41,501 bases of DNA from Gemmatimonadota bacterium (lineage in GTDB: Bacteria; Gemmatimonadota; Gemmatimonadetes; Longimicrobiales; Gaopeijiaceae), in contig JAURER010000023.1 in the NCBI GenBank assembly GCA_030827315.1, positions 1 through 41,501 on the forward strand, read 5' to 3'. The position numbers were made by a program, and so were the translations under genes. This document shows positions 1 to 8,416 of this stretch, one piece after another. Within the stretch, counting starts at the first letter, position 1. Every line of letters starts with the position of its first letter. The notes beneath the pieces are model-generated. The model made no database searches. It was not told the DNA's origin and saw only the letters and a program-made list of their open reading frames with translations.

Positions 1-623
1 CCCTCGTGCGGGAGGGGGCGGTTGTGCACCGGGTGCATCCTCGACTGCGAGAAACGGCTGGTGAGCCAGCCGCGGGTCGGCAGGATCGAGGGGGTGGACT
101 CCAGCAGCTCGCGATGCGCGAGGGCGGAGTCCGTCGCCTCCTCGAGGCTTTCGGCCAGGAGGCGCGCCCGACGCTCGAGCGCGCTGAGGTCGTAGCCCGT
201 CGCGAACACCGCCTTGGTGGTGGTCGAGTCCACCGCCCAGAGCGGCGAGGCCGCCGGGATCCCGAGTCCAGGGCCGCCGACACCAGCCTCGAGGACCTCG
301 GCATCGATGACGTCCAGTCCGGCGATGCTGCGGAAATGGGCGTCGTTGGAGGCCACTCGGTCGAGCGTCGACTCCAGCTCGCGAAGCCGCGTCTGGAACT
401 CGGAAAGCTCCGACTCGAGCGCCTCGTTGCGAGCCTCGAGGTTGAAGGCCTTGAGACGGGCCGTGGCGTGGGCGCCGATGAAGAGGCCTCCGGCCAGGAC
501 GACGACGGCCGCACCGCCCGCGACGCCGGCGAGGATCCGCAGCGTCTTCGTCGACAGCGTATATTGCTGGACCGGGCTGTCCTCTCCCCGCACGACGAGG
601 AAGGTCCACCTGTCTCCGGCCAT
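1..623 (-). CDS. M23-family peptidase, N-terminal part (truncated by window edge)
   Basis: This is an open frame of 207 codons that runs off the left edge. It starts at an ATG whose complement is at 621-623. The N-terminus is short and basic, followed by a transmembrane segment (about residues 29-51, rich in Ala, Val and Gly). A heptad-like coiled coil follows (about 57-92, with LEARNEALESELSEF near its start). The last visible residues include PTRGWLTSRFSQSRMHPVHN, the usual lead-in to the M23 (LytM) domain of membrane-anchored murein endopeptidases and EnvC-like activators. The catalytic H-D-H residues would lie beyond the edge and cannot be checked. A promoter candidate sits 118 bases upstream, so the gene probably has its own transcription start downstream of metG. 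The family call is good; active enzyme versus activator is unknown. Confidence 0.8.
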   Translation of the reverse strand, partial: MAGDRWTFLVVRGEDSPVQQYTLSTKTLRILAGVAGGAAVVVLAGGLFIGAHATARLKAFNLEARNEALESELSEFQTRLRELESTLDRVASNDAHFRSIAGLDVIDAEVLEAGVGGPGLGIPAASPLWAVDSTTTKAVFATGYDLSALERRARLLAESLEEATDSALAHRELLESTPSILPTRGWLTSRFSQSRMHPVHNRPLPHE

Positions 624-740
624 AGGTCCGCCTTGTTCTCCGTGAACGTGGCACAGCCGCCCAGGGCGGCCCCGTTCATGGGGGGTCTTTCTGATGAACG
701 CCGAAAGCCCCAGCGGACCTTTCGACGGATGGGAATCGGT

Positions 741-770
741 AAGCTACGGGGCCCTGGAAATGGAAGTCAA
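741..770 (-). promoter_or_regulatory. Sigma-70-like promoter for the M23 gene
   Basis: On the minus strand, TTGACT (765-770) and TAGCTT (741-746) are separated by 18 bases. Transcription would begin near 734, giving a leader of about 110 bases before the M23 start. It lies in the 193-base gap after the metG stop. No other element is evident in that gap. Confidence 0.5.
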
Positions 771-816
771 GCCGGGGGGGGGCGACTTTTTCATGCCCCC
801 GGTGCACCCCGGCGCC

Positions 817-2382
817 TCACGATTCGCTACGTGCCGCCCAGGCCGGCTCCACCCGCGGAAATAGCGGGTCACCGATGGAGACCCGCCGCCCCGCGAGCGG
901 GATCCCGGTCGACTCGTCCAGCCGTGGGACGCCGTCCAGCCCCAGCCGGGCCGCAAGTTCGTCCATTTTCGACGGAGTCACCGGCTGAAAGAGCGCGCAC
1001 AGGACGCAGAGGCAACGGGCGAGCGTGGCGAGCGTTTCGTCGAGGTCATCCCCCCCGGCGGGATCCTTGGCCTGAGCCCACGGCTGCCGTTCCTCCACGT
1101 AACCGTTCGCGGTCCGCGCCAGGTCCATCGCGGCGCCGAGCGCGTCGTGGATACGCCATCGCGCCATGGAGTCGCGCACCGTTTCCAGCGTCTGGCCGAT
1201 CGCTCCGGCGAGTCCGCTCCCCGCGGCGTGCGGGACCGCACCATCGCGGTACTTCACGATCATCGACGTAGCCCGACTCGCGAGGTTGCCGAGGACGTTG
1301 GACAGCTCGTCGTAACGGGTGAGGAATCGTTCGGGCGTGTACGACGCGTCGCCGCCCGTGGGCATCTCGCGCATGAGATACCAGCGAACGGCATCGGTGC
1401 CAAAGTCGTCGCGCAGAGCGAGCGGGTCGACCACGTTGCCGAGGGACTTCGACATCTTCGTATCCCCCACGACCCACCACCCGTGCGCCAGGATCCGTCG
1501 CGGCACCGCAAGGCCGACGCCCATGAGGAGCGTGGGCCAGTACACGGCGTGCGTCGTGAGGATGTCCTTGCCGATGACGTGCATGTCGGCTGGCCACCAC
1601 GAACCGCTGGTCTCTTCGAAGCCCTGCTCGCCCGGAGGGGCCTCTGGAACGATGGCACCGGATGCCGTGAGGTAGTTGATGAGCGCGTCGACCCACACGT
1701 AGGCCACGTGGCCGGAGTCGAACGGGAGATCGATGCCCCACGACACGCGGGACTTGGGTCGGGAGATCGAAAGGTCCCCGAGCGGCTGGCGCAGGAAGCC
1801 GAGGATCTCGTTTCGGCGAATGTCGGGCACGATCCAGTCGGGATTGTGCTCGATGTGCTCGACGAGGGCCGCCTGGTAGGCGCTCATCCGGAAGAAGTAG
1901 TTCTTCTCCTCCACATGGACGACGGGCTTGCCGCAGACCTGGCATGTCCGGTCGTCGCCCACGTCTTTCTCGGTCCAGTAGCGTTCGTCGGACACGCAGT
2001 ACCACCCCGAGTACGTTCCCTCGTAGATCTGATCACGGTCCCAGAGGCGCTGGAGGAAGGCGGTCACGACCGCCTTGTGCTCGGCCTCCGTGGTGCGGAT
2101 GAACCGGTCGTGCGAGATCCCGAGGCGCTCCCACGCCCCGGCGAAGCGCTCGGCCATCGTGTCGCAGAGCTCGATCGGCGCGACCCCCCGCTTGTTCGCC
2201 TCGTCCTGGATCTTCTGGCCGTGCTCGTCCGTGCCGGTCAGGAAGAGGACCTCGCGGCCGTCCTGGCGGTCGAAACGCGCCAGCACGTCGGTGAGGATCG
2301 TCGTGTAGGCGTGCCCGAGGTGAGGCTCCCCGGAGGCGTAGTAGATCGGCGTCGTGTAGTATCTGCGCGGTCCGTCGCTCAC
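817..2382 (-). CDS. metG: Methionine--tRNA ligase
   Basis: Cytoplasmic class I aminoacyl-tRNA synthetase of 521 residues that charges tRNA-Met. The HIGH signature reads HLGHAY near residue 21, and the KMSKS signature is intact as KMSKSLGNVVDP. The Rossmann core, connective peptide and helical anticodon-binding domain follow in the usual order. There is no C-terminal EMAP/Trbp111 extension, which is the short bacterial form. The zinc-knuckle region reads CVSD, then CQVC, so one of the four usual cysteines is an aspartate. The GTG start overlaps the ricT stop (GTGA, 2379-2382), which suggests translational coupling. It is third in an accA-ricT-metG minus-strand run. Confidence 0.96.
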   Translation of the reverse strand: MSDGPRRYYTTPIYYASGEPHLGHAYTTILTDVLARFDRQDGREVLFLTGTDEHGQKIQDEANKRGVAPIELCDTMAERFAGAWERLGISHDRFIRTTEAEHKAVVTAFLQRLWDRDQIYEGTYSGWYCVSDERYWTEKDVGDDRTCQVCGKPVVHVEEKNYFFRMSAYQAALVEHIEHNPDWIVPDIRRNEILGFLRQPLGDLSISRPKSRVSWGIDLPFDSGHVAYVWVDALINYLTASGAIVPEAPPGEQGFEETSGSWWPADMHVIGKDILTTHAVYWPTLLMGVGLAVPRRILAHGWWVVGDTKMSKSLGNVVDPLALRDDFGTDAVRWYLMREMPTGGDASYTPERFLTRYDELSNVLGNLASRATSMIVKYRDGAVPHAAGSGLAGAIGQTLETVRDSMARWRIHDALGAAMDLARTANGYVEERQPWAQAKDPAGGDDLDETLATLARCLCVLCALFQPVTPSKMDELAARLGLDGVPRLDESTGIPLAGRRVSIGDPLFPRVEPAWAARSES

Positions 2383-3242
2383 CTGGATGCTCCCCCGCCG
2401 TCCCCCGGCCCGGGTGCCGGAGGGCCGACCTCGTGTCTGAGTTCCTCGAGTGCCACGGTCCGGCGCTCACCACCCTCGGTGCGCAGCGTGACCTGGTCCC
2501 GCCAGATGTCGACCGCGACGACCTTCTCTTCACCGCGAGGGGTGCGCACGGTCCGGCCTTCGCGTGGGAAGCGCCGCCGGGACTCCACGTAGGTTCGGTG
2601 CTCGTACATCAGACAGCACATCAGACGACCACAGCACCCGCTGATCTGGGCGGGGTTCAGCGAGAGGCGCTGATCCTTGGCGAGCTGGAGCGAGACGGGC
2701 TTGAGCTCGGGCAGCCAGGTCGAGCAGCAGAGTTCCCGGCCGCAGCGGCCCACACCCCCGAGAAGAGCGGCCTCGTCCCGCACGCCGATCTGCTTCAGCT
2801 CGATGCGTGCCCGGAAGGTCCGCGCGAGGTCGCGGACCAGCTGGCGGAAGTCCACGCGCTTCTCGGCCGTGAAGTAGATGATGAGCTTGTTGCGGTCGAA
2901 CTGCCACTCGGCCTCGGTCACCTTCATCTTGAGACCGTGCTTCTCGACGAGGGCGCGGCACTCGGTGCGGACGCGGTGCTCGTCGCCGCGCAGCTGCTCG
3001 AGGCGCGTGACCTCCTCGCCCCGGGCGACGCGCAGGACCGATCGCTCCGGCGTGGGCGTCGCGCACCCGCCCGAAGACGAGCACTTCCGTTCGGCGATCG
3101 TCCCCACGGCGGTGACCTCGCCCAGGTCTTCGCCGCGGTCCGCCTGAACGACCACGTGCTGACCGGGGGTCAGATCGAGGTCGCCGTAGGCGAAGTACTC
3201 CTTGCGCGTTCCCTTGAAGCGGATCTCTGCGAATCCGCTCAT
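2379..3242 (-). CDS. ricT: PSP1 domain protein RicT (YaaT) family
   Basis: A 287-residue cytoplasmic protein with the PSP1 C-terminal domain. The family signature is clear: a cysteine-rich centre with GRELCCSTWL, then SGCCGRLMCCLMYEH. In Bacillus the homologue YaaT/RicT is part of the Fe-S-containing RicAFT (Y-) complex that affects RNase Y maturation of mRNA and developmental phosphorelays. Whether the partners RicA and RicF exist here cannot be seen. The N-terminus also contains CSSSGGC. The start is the ATG at 3242 (MSGFAEIRF); the open frame continues upstream but lacks family-like sequence there. It lies 62 bases downstream of accA and overlaps metG by four bases, an arrangement consistent with one operon. 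Confidence 0.88.
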   Translation of the reverse strand: MSGFAEIRFKGTRKEYFAYGDLDLTPGQHVVVQADRGEDLGEVTAVGTIAERKCSSSGGCATPTPERSVLRVARGEEVTRLEQLRGDEHRVRTECRALVEKHGLKMKVTEAEWQFDRNKLIIYFTAEKRVDFRQLVRDLARTFRARIELKQIGVRDEAALLGGVGRCGRELCCSTWLPELKPVSLQLAKDQRLSLNPAQISGCCGRLMCCLMYEHRTYVESRRRFPREGRTVRTPRGEEKVVAVDIWRDQVTLRTEGGERRTVALEELRHEVGPPAPGPGDGGGASR

Positions 3243-3304
3243 CGGGTGTCCCGCACCCGGCGCGACGAGAGCCGCTCCGTTCGATCGGTCATCAGCGGGG
3301 CCCG

Positions 3305-4267
3305 TCAGTCGACGCGCCAGGCGCCGATGGCTTCGTACTTTTCCCAGCGCTGCTCGAGCAGCTTCTCGACGGACAGCTTTCCGAGCTCGCTGAGGGTCCG
3401 ATCCAGGGCCTCGGCGAGGTTGAGGGCCGAACCGTCCCAGTCGGTGTGCGCTCCTCCTATGGGCTCCGGCACGATCTCGTCGCAGACGCCCAGCTCGTAC
3501 AGGTCCGCGGCCGTGAGTCGCAGTGCGGTGGCGGCCTTCTGCTTGTGCTCGGCCGAGCGCCACAGGATCGCCGCGCATCCTTCGGGGGAGATGACGGAGT
3601 AGATCGAGTGCTCGAGCATCAGGATACGGTCGGTCACGCCGATCCCGAGCGCCCCGCCCGACATCCCCTCGCCGATGACGGCCGACACGATGGGCACGCG
3701 CAGCCGCGACATCTCGCGGAGGTTGAAGGCGATGGCCTCGCCGATGCCACGCTCCTCCGAGCCGATGCCGGGATAGGCACCCGGGGTGTCGATGAAGCTG
3801 ACCACGGGGCGTCCGAACTTCTCGGCCTGGCGCATGAGACGCAGCGCCTTGCGATACCCCTCCGGATGGGGCATCCCGAAGTTGCGACGCAGATTTTCCT
3901 TCATGTCGCGGCCCTTCTGCTGGCCCACGATCATGACGGTGCGGCCCTTCAGCCGGGCCCATCCCCCGACGATGGCCTCGTCGTCGCGGAACGACCGATC
4001 GCCATGGAGCTCGACCCAGTCCGTGAATGCCCGGCCGATGTAGTCGAGCGTGAACGGGCGCCGCGGGTGCCGCGCGACCTGGACCTGTTCCATCGGGCTC
4101 AGGCTCCGGTACGTACGCACCCTCACATCCTCGAGCTTTTCCCGGAGGATGGTGACTTCCGAGGAAACGTCGATGCCGCGGCGGTCGGCCAGGTCCAGGA
4201 GCTTGTCGATCTGGTCCTGGATCTCGACGATGTCCCGCTCGAAATCTAGATGCACGGCGTTCGCCAT
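3305..4267 (-). CDS. accA: Acetyl-CoA carboxylase carboxyltransferase subunit alpha
   Basis: A 320-residue subunit of the carboxyltransferase that moves CO2 from carboxybiotin to acetyl-CoA, the first step of fatty-acid synthesis. The N-terminal helical region (LDFERDIVEIQDQIDKL) and the crotonase-like core are typical of AccA. The core includes FIDTPGAYPGIGSEERG, then GEGMSGGALGIG and YSVISPEGCAAILW. Length matches the family. The ATG at 4267 (MANAVHLDFE) was chosen over an upstream in-frame ATG at 4357, whose extra 30 residues do not look like AccA and cover the putative promoter. accD is not in this window. It appears to be the first gene of the ricT-metG run. Confidence 0.96.
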   Translation of the reverse strand: MANAVHLDFERDIVEIQDQIDKLLDLADRRGIDVSSEVTILREKLEDVRVRTYRSLSPMEQVQVARHPRRPFTLDYIGRAFTDWVELHGDRSFRDDEAIVGGWARLKGRTVMIVGQQKGRDMKENLRRNFGMPHPEGYRKALRLMRQAEKFGRPVVSFIDTPGAYPGIGSEERGIGEAIAFNLREMSRLRVPIVSAVIGEGMSGGALGIGVTDRILMLEHSIYSVISPEGCAAILWRSAEHKQKAATALRLTAADLYELGVCDEIVPEPIGGAHTDWDGSALNLAEALDRTLSELGKLSVEKLLEQRWEKYEAIGAWRVD

Positions 4268-4327
4268 GGTTCTTCCCGGAATCGGAACCCGTTCGTTTGC
4301 CGGTCGGTCGACGAGCGGGGAAAGACT

Positions 4328-4357
4328 AAGCTCGCCGCTCTCCCGCACGATTCGCAA
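4328..4357 (-). promoter_or_regulatory. Candidate promoter of accA
   Basis: On the minus strand, TTGCGA (4352-4357) and GAGCTT (4328-4333) are 18 bases apart, about 60 bases before the accA ATG. The -10 match is weak. An inverted repeat abuts the -35 element. Confidence 0.35.
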
Positions 4358-4359
4358 GC

Positions 4360-4381
4360 TGAAACGTCATAAGTCGTTTCA
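4360..4381. promoter_or_regulatory. Inverted repeat upstream of accA, possible operator
   Basis: Perfect 7-base arms TGAAACG (4360-4366) and CGTTTCA (4375-4381) flank an 8-base AT-rich centre. The dyad sits directly upstream of the putative accA -35 element and 30 bases past the stop of the next minus-strand gene. Its position suits a regulator-binding site, but it could also form a small hairpin after the M1 gene. Confidence 0.4.
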
Positions 4382-4410
4382 TATGATTGTCTTACGATCG
4401 CAGACCGGAG

Positions 4411-7098
4411 TCAGTTGCCGCCGGTGAGCACCCACCGGTCGGGGTCGAGCACGACCTGGTCGGGGCGGGGGCCGGTCCATCCGAGGCGGACGGTGGTCTC
4501 CCGCTCCCGAACTTCGATTCTCTCCCGCACGGTCCGGCCACCGGCCGTCAACTCGACCTCGACCGGCACGCGGAACGTCGGCCAGTCCGCGCGCTGTACC
4601 TGCCGGACCGTGAGATCCACGAAGCCGTCGGGACCGTCACCAGCGGTCCACGTCCACTCCGTTTCGAAGGTCGGGTAACCCGGCTGGTAAATCCACTGCT
4701 GGAAGAACCACGACAGGTCCTGGCCCGCGACGCCCTCCATAGCCTTCTGAAAATCCTCCGTGAGCACGGCCGTGTGCACGTGACGCGCATAGTACGCGCG
4801 GATGCCGTCGAAGAAGGCGTCGTCGCCGACGATCCCGCGAAGCATGTGCAGGACCCAGCCGCCCTTGGGATAGTTGTTGTCGTTGAGAAGCGCGAAGAGA
4901 TTGCGTTCCTCCGGGTCGTACACCGGGCGGTTCGCGTTTTCGGAGCCGAGGACGCGCTGGCGGCTCTGCTCCATCCTCGCCCGGAAGGCCTCGACACCGT
5001 CGGCCGCCTCGAAGAACTGGGCGCCGAAGTAGGTGGCGAAGCCCTCGGAGAGCCACAGGTGGTGCCAGCTCGCCTCGGTGACCGCGTCGCCGAACCACTG
5101 GTGGGCGATCTCGTGCGACACGGTACCCTCGATGTTGCGCCCCTCCGCGATGCCTCGCTCGGAGTAGAAGATGGCCGACGCGTTCTCCATGCCGCCGAAG
5201 CGCGTCGCGGACTGCACGTTCGCGAGCTTCTCGAAGGGGAACGGGCCGACGACCTCGGTGAAGTGGTCCACCATCTCTGCCGCCCGCCGGAAGGACGGCT
5301 CCGCCCGTTCCACGTCCTGCGGATAGACCCAGTAGGTGACCTCCACGCAGCCATCGGCGCGCCGCACGGCGGGCGCCCGTCCGCACGCAGCCAGCCCGAC
5401 GGTGCGAACCTCCAGGTCGGCGGCGCCGATCACCATGTTGTAGGGCGAGATCGGGACGCCGACCTCCCACGTCCAGGAACGCCGGTCCTCCTTCGGCCCG
5501 ATGGCGTCGGCCGGCGTGGGCGTGGGTCCGGCGGCGAGGTGCCCGTTCGCGATGACCTTCCACGCGGCGGGGGCGTGCACCGTGTAGCGCACGGTCGCTT
5601 TGTCCGCCGGGTGGTCGACGCTCGGGAGCCAGAAGCGCGTGCGATTCGGCCAGTTGTCCACGAACGCCGCGGGTTCGCCGTGGACGTTCTCGCGGATGAT
5701 CAGGCCGTCGTCGGGGACGCCCTCGTAGCGGACGGTCACCGTGGCCGTGTCGCCTGACTCGTGACCGGTCAGGGGTACGCGCAGGATGCCTTCGGCGTGG
5801 TCGTACGCGGCCTGACGGCCGTCGAGCAATACCTCGGCGACGGCGAGCCCCGAGAAGTCGAGCGGGAGGACCGCTTCGTCCTCCTGGACCGCCACGCGCA
5901 CGTCGGTGCGGCCTTCGAACCAGAGCACGCCGAACCCCAGGCCGACCTCGACCTCGTAGTGCACGACGTCGACTCCGGGCGCGTAGGGGCCCGGCGGAGG
6001 CGCGACGCCGGCGGGGATGGGCGCGGGCTCCTGGGCGGCGACCGGGTGCGCCAGCGCCGTGGCCGCCAGCACGATCGCGATACCCGTCCGCACGGCGGTC
6101 CTCCACGCCCGAGTACCCATCTCCTGGAACGCTTCGACCTCGGCGAAGTCGCGGAAGCGGCCCCAGTAACGTGCATAGGCCTGCGCCATGCCGGGACGGA
6201 GGTCGACGCGGGGGGCGACGGTGGCCTGATAGGCGCAGAGAGCCTCGAGCTTGGTGAGCATCTGGCTGTGCACGTCGACGAAGTGGGTGGGCACGAAGTC
6301 GGGTCCGGTGGTCGCGGTCTCGTATCCGAGAACCTGGCGGACTCCGGACGTGGCGGCCTGGCCAAGGATGGACGCCCTGCGCCGGTTCTCCTCACGGTCC
6401 CCCGGCGCCGGGAGGTACACGGTGGTGGGCTCGAGCTCGAGCAGGAGTCGCTCCAGGAAGTGCGCCTGTGCGTCGAGCCGACCGAACAGCGTCCGGTCGG
6501 CTCGGAGTTCTACCCCGAGGATGCCGGCGGAGGTCGACGCGGCGTTGAGCACCGCCTCCGCGTCGTCGCCTTCGGGGCCCAGGATCGGCACGATGACCAC
6601 GTGCGCACCGCTTGCGGCCGCCTTCATGAGCGACCCGCCACACCCCATGTCCGCATCGCCGAGCATTCCTTCGACGGCCACGACGGCGTCGTCACGCGGC
6701 TCCTCGGTCGGCGCGCTCCGTTCGATCATCGCGTGGACCCGGCGCACGAAGTCAGACTGAGTCAGTGGCTTGATCATTACCTGGTCCGCCCCGGCCCGGA
6801 GCGCCTGCTCTTCGTAACCGGCCTGGGCGTAGCCAGTGGTCACCAGAACAGGAACCGTGGTCGACGCTGCGCGCATGGCGCGGATGACCGCGAAGCCGTC
6901 GCTGCCCGGGAGATTCAGGTCCGTCACCAGGAGGTCCCACCCCTCGCTTCGGATCAGCTCGATGGCATGGTCGCCACGATGCGTGTGAACGACGGTGTAC
7001 CCCGGCATCGCATCGAAGAACGCCTCGACCAGGCTCGCCTGGTGGGCGGCGTCCTCGACGTAGAGGACGCGAAAGGTGGAGGGGCGGTCGGCACTCAC
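4411..7098 (-). CDS. In-frame fusion: receiver domain, degenerate PIG-L domain, signal-peptide-like segment and M1 aminopeptidase
   Basis: One open frame of 895 codons with no internal stop. Residues 9-126 form a CheY-like receiver with acidic pair E15/D16, phospho-acceptor D60, T87/T88 and K110. Residues about 135-310 resemble PIG-L/LmbE deacetylases, but HPDDE reads MLGDA and the later HPDH reads EENR, so metal ligands are lost. Residue 327 is a Met followed by a typical Sec signal peptide. The rest is an M1 zinc aminopeptidase with GGMEN, HEIAH (662-666), a zinc Glu 19 residues later (685), and a YPKGGW tyrosine region. A cytoplasmic receiver fused to an exported peptidase is odd. Two adjacent genes that lost a stop, or are read separately from 7098 and 6120, is at least as likely as a real fusion. 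The GTG start at 7098 gives SADRPSTFRVLYVED. The gene follows the MFS gene by 31 bases. Confidence 0.75.
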   Translation of the reverse strand: MSADRPSTFRVLYVEDAAHQASLVEAFFDAMPGYTVVHTHRGDHAIELIRSEGWDLLVTDLNLPGSDGFAVIRAMRAASTTVPVLVTTGYAQAGYEEQALRAGADQVMIKPLTQSDFVRRVHAMIERSAPTEEPRDDAVVAVEGMLGDADMGCGGSLMKAAASGAHVVIVPILGPEGDDAEAVLNAASTSAGILGVELRADRTLFGRLDAQAHFLERLLLELEPTTVYLPAPGDREENRRRASILGQAATSGVRQVLGYETATTGPDFVPTHFVDVHSQMLTKLEALCAYQATVAPRVDLRPGMAQAYARYWGRFRDFAEVEAFQEMGTRAWRTAVRTGIAIVLAATALAHPVAAQEPAPIPAGVAPPPGPYAPGVDVVHYEVEVGLGFGVLWFEGRTDVRVAVQEDEAVLPLDFSGLAVAEVLLDGRQAAYDHAEGILRVPLTGHESGDTATVTVRYEGVPDDGLIIRENVHGEPAAFVDNWPNRTRFWLPSVDHPADKATVRYTVHAPAAWKVIANGHLAAGPTPTPADAIGPKEDRRSWTWEVGVPISPYNMVIGAADLEVRTVGLAACGRAPAVRRADGCVEVTYWVYPQDVERAEPSFRRAAEMVDHFTEVVGPFPFEKLANVQSATRFGGMENASAIFYSERGIAEGRNIEGTVSHEIAHQWFGDAVTEASWHHLWLSEGFATYFGAQFFEAADGVEAFRARMEQSRQRVLGSENANRPVYDPEERNLFALLNDNNYPKGGWVLHMLRGIVGDDAFFDGIRAYYARHVHTAVLTEDFQKAMEGVAGQDLSWFFQQWIYQPGYPTFETEWTWTAGDGPDGFVDLTVRQVQRADWPTFRVPVEVELTAGGRTVRERIEVRERETTVRLGWTGPRPDQVVLDPDRWVLTGGN
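6031..6120 (-). other. Internal signal peptide and probable separate start of the M1 aminopeptidase
   Basis: The ATG at 6118-6120 opens MGTRAWRTAVRTG, then a hydrophobic stretch IAIVLAATALAHPVAAQ with an AxA-type cleavage site. This is a complete Sec signal peptide inside the longer frame. Read from here the peptidase is 569 residues, a normal secreted M1 size. An AGGAG lies directly against the ATG, too close for ideal spacing. Upstream the PIG-L-like part ends at about EVEAFQE, a natural domain end, so no sequence is left over between the two proteins. Confidence 0.6.
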
Positions 7099-7129
7099 GC
7101 TCGGTTCGGGAAGGGAGGATCGACCGACT

Positions 7130-8416
7130 TCATGTGCCGGTCGTGCGCGGCTCGGGGACGAAGAACCACACGATGAGTCCCATGGCGAGCACGGCGACGG
7201 CGCCCAGGACGGTGTTGGAGAAATACCCGACGTCGGCGAAGAGGGGTCCGGCGACCGCACCCCCCAGCGCGAAGCCCACCTGCCCGAGCGCGACCGTGAG
7301 GCTCATGAGCGATCCCCTGCGCTCGTCGGAGACGAGGGCGGTGAGCAGGGCGGAAAACGGACTGATGCGCATCGCCACGAGGATCATCGTGATGAAGAAG
7401 AACACGTAGGCTTGGACGGGGCCAGTCACGACGGACACGGTCGTGACCATAAGCATCGAAAGTCCGACGCACGCGAGCAGGATGATCTTCTTCCGTCCGA
7501 TCCGGTCCGAGAGCTGCCCGGCCCGCGGGCCGGTGAGGACATTCGCGATGCCGCCGAAGAGGAACATGACCGCGATCTGGTCTCCGGTGATCCCCACGTC
7601 TCGTTCCAGCCAGGTGGGCAGGTAGATGACGAAGATCGATACGCCTAGGAACATCATGAAGTAGGCCGCGGCGGCCCAGGCGATCTCCGGCCGGCGCAGC
7701 ATCGCCACGTAGTCCGAGGCCGCCCGCCCGACGGACAGACGATGCCGGCTCAGCCGCACGTCAGGTTGCGGCACCCGGAGCACGAGGAGCAGGACGGTGA
7801 GCGCCATGGTCACGGCGAAGAGCCAGAACGGCGCGCGGAAGCCCCAGCGGCTCGCCATGAGGATGCCCAGCGGGATCCCGAAGATCTGGCCGAACGCCGA
7901 GCCACTCATGACCCACCCCGTCGCCCATCCCCGCTGCTCGTAGGGGAAGTAGTCCCCGATGTACGATACGGCTGCTCCGCTCAGCATTCCCCCGGCGGAG
8001 CCAGCGAAGACGCGCACGGCGACGAAGGACAGGTACCCCGTCACGAACCCGTGCAGCGCCAGCGCGAGCGTCATGGTGCCGCAGCCGAGGATCAGGATAC
8101 GCCGACGTCCGAACTTGTCGGACACGGGCCCGGCGAGGATCGCGAATACGCCGACCATGATGGAGTAGACCGAGACCAGCGTTCCCAGCACCGCGTCGGC
8201 GATGTCGAGCTGATCTCCGATCATGGGCAGGATCGGTGACAGGATCATGGTCTGGCTCGCCGACGAGAAGACGAGGAGCCAGAGGGTGAAGACGATGATG
8301 TACGCCTCCGCGCCCGAGCGAGCGGGCGGCTCCCGGCGCGGTTCGGAGGGCGAGGCGGGGGACGTCGAGGCCGACGGGGCGATCGTCCCGCCGGCCCTCC
8401 GCGGGGCTTCGCTCAA
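7130..8416 (-). CDS. Major facilitator superfamily transporter
   Basis: A 428-residue inner-membrane transporter with twelve predicted hydrophobic segments. The MFS A-motif is seen in the loop after TM2 (AGPVSDKFGRRRILI) and repeated in the second half (AGQLSDRIGRKKIIL). The N-terminus before TM1 is a 40-residue polar Ala/Pro/Ser-rich tail. The TTG start at 8416 overlaps the stop of the upstream SDR (TTGA), and no better start occurs before the first membrane segment. The open frame upstream of that is the shadow of the SDR. Substrate is unknown; the family includes efflux pumps and sugar-acid carriers. It is probably co-transcribed with the SDR and the REC/M1 frame. Confidence 0.85.
   Translation of the reverse strand: MSEAPRRAGGTIAPSASTSPASPSEPRREPPARSGAEAYIIVFTLWLLVFSSASQTMILSPILPMIGDQLDIADAVLGTLVSVYSIMVGVFAILAGPVSDKFGRRRILILGCGTMTLALALHGFVTGYLSFVAVRVFAGSAGGMLSGAAVSYIGDYFPYEQRGWATGWVMSGSAFGQIFGIPLGILMASRWGFRAPFWLFAVTMALTVLLLVLRVPQPDVRLSRHRLSVGRAASDYVAMLRRPEIAWAAAAYFMMFLGVSIFVIYLPTWLERDVGITGDQIAVMFLFGGIANVLTGPRAGQLSDRIGRKKIILLACVGLSMLMVTTVSVVTGPVQAYVFFFITMILVAMRISPFSALLTALVSDERRGSLMSLTVALGQVGFALGGAVAGPLFADVGYFSNTVLGAVAVLAMGLIVWFFVPEPRTTGT

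Noticed and set aside
1147-2592. Plus-strand open frame of 481 codons
   Set aside because: Antisense shadow of metG and ricT with no recognisable domain.
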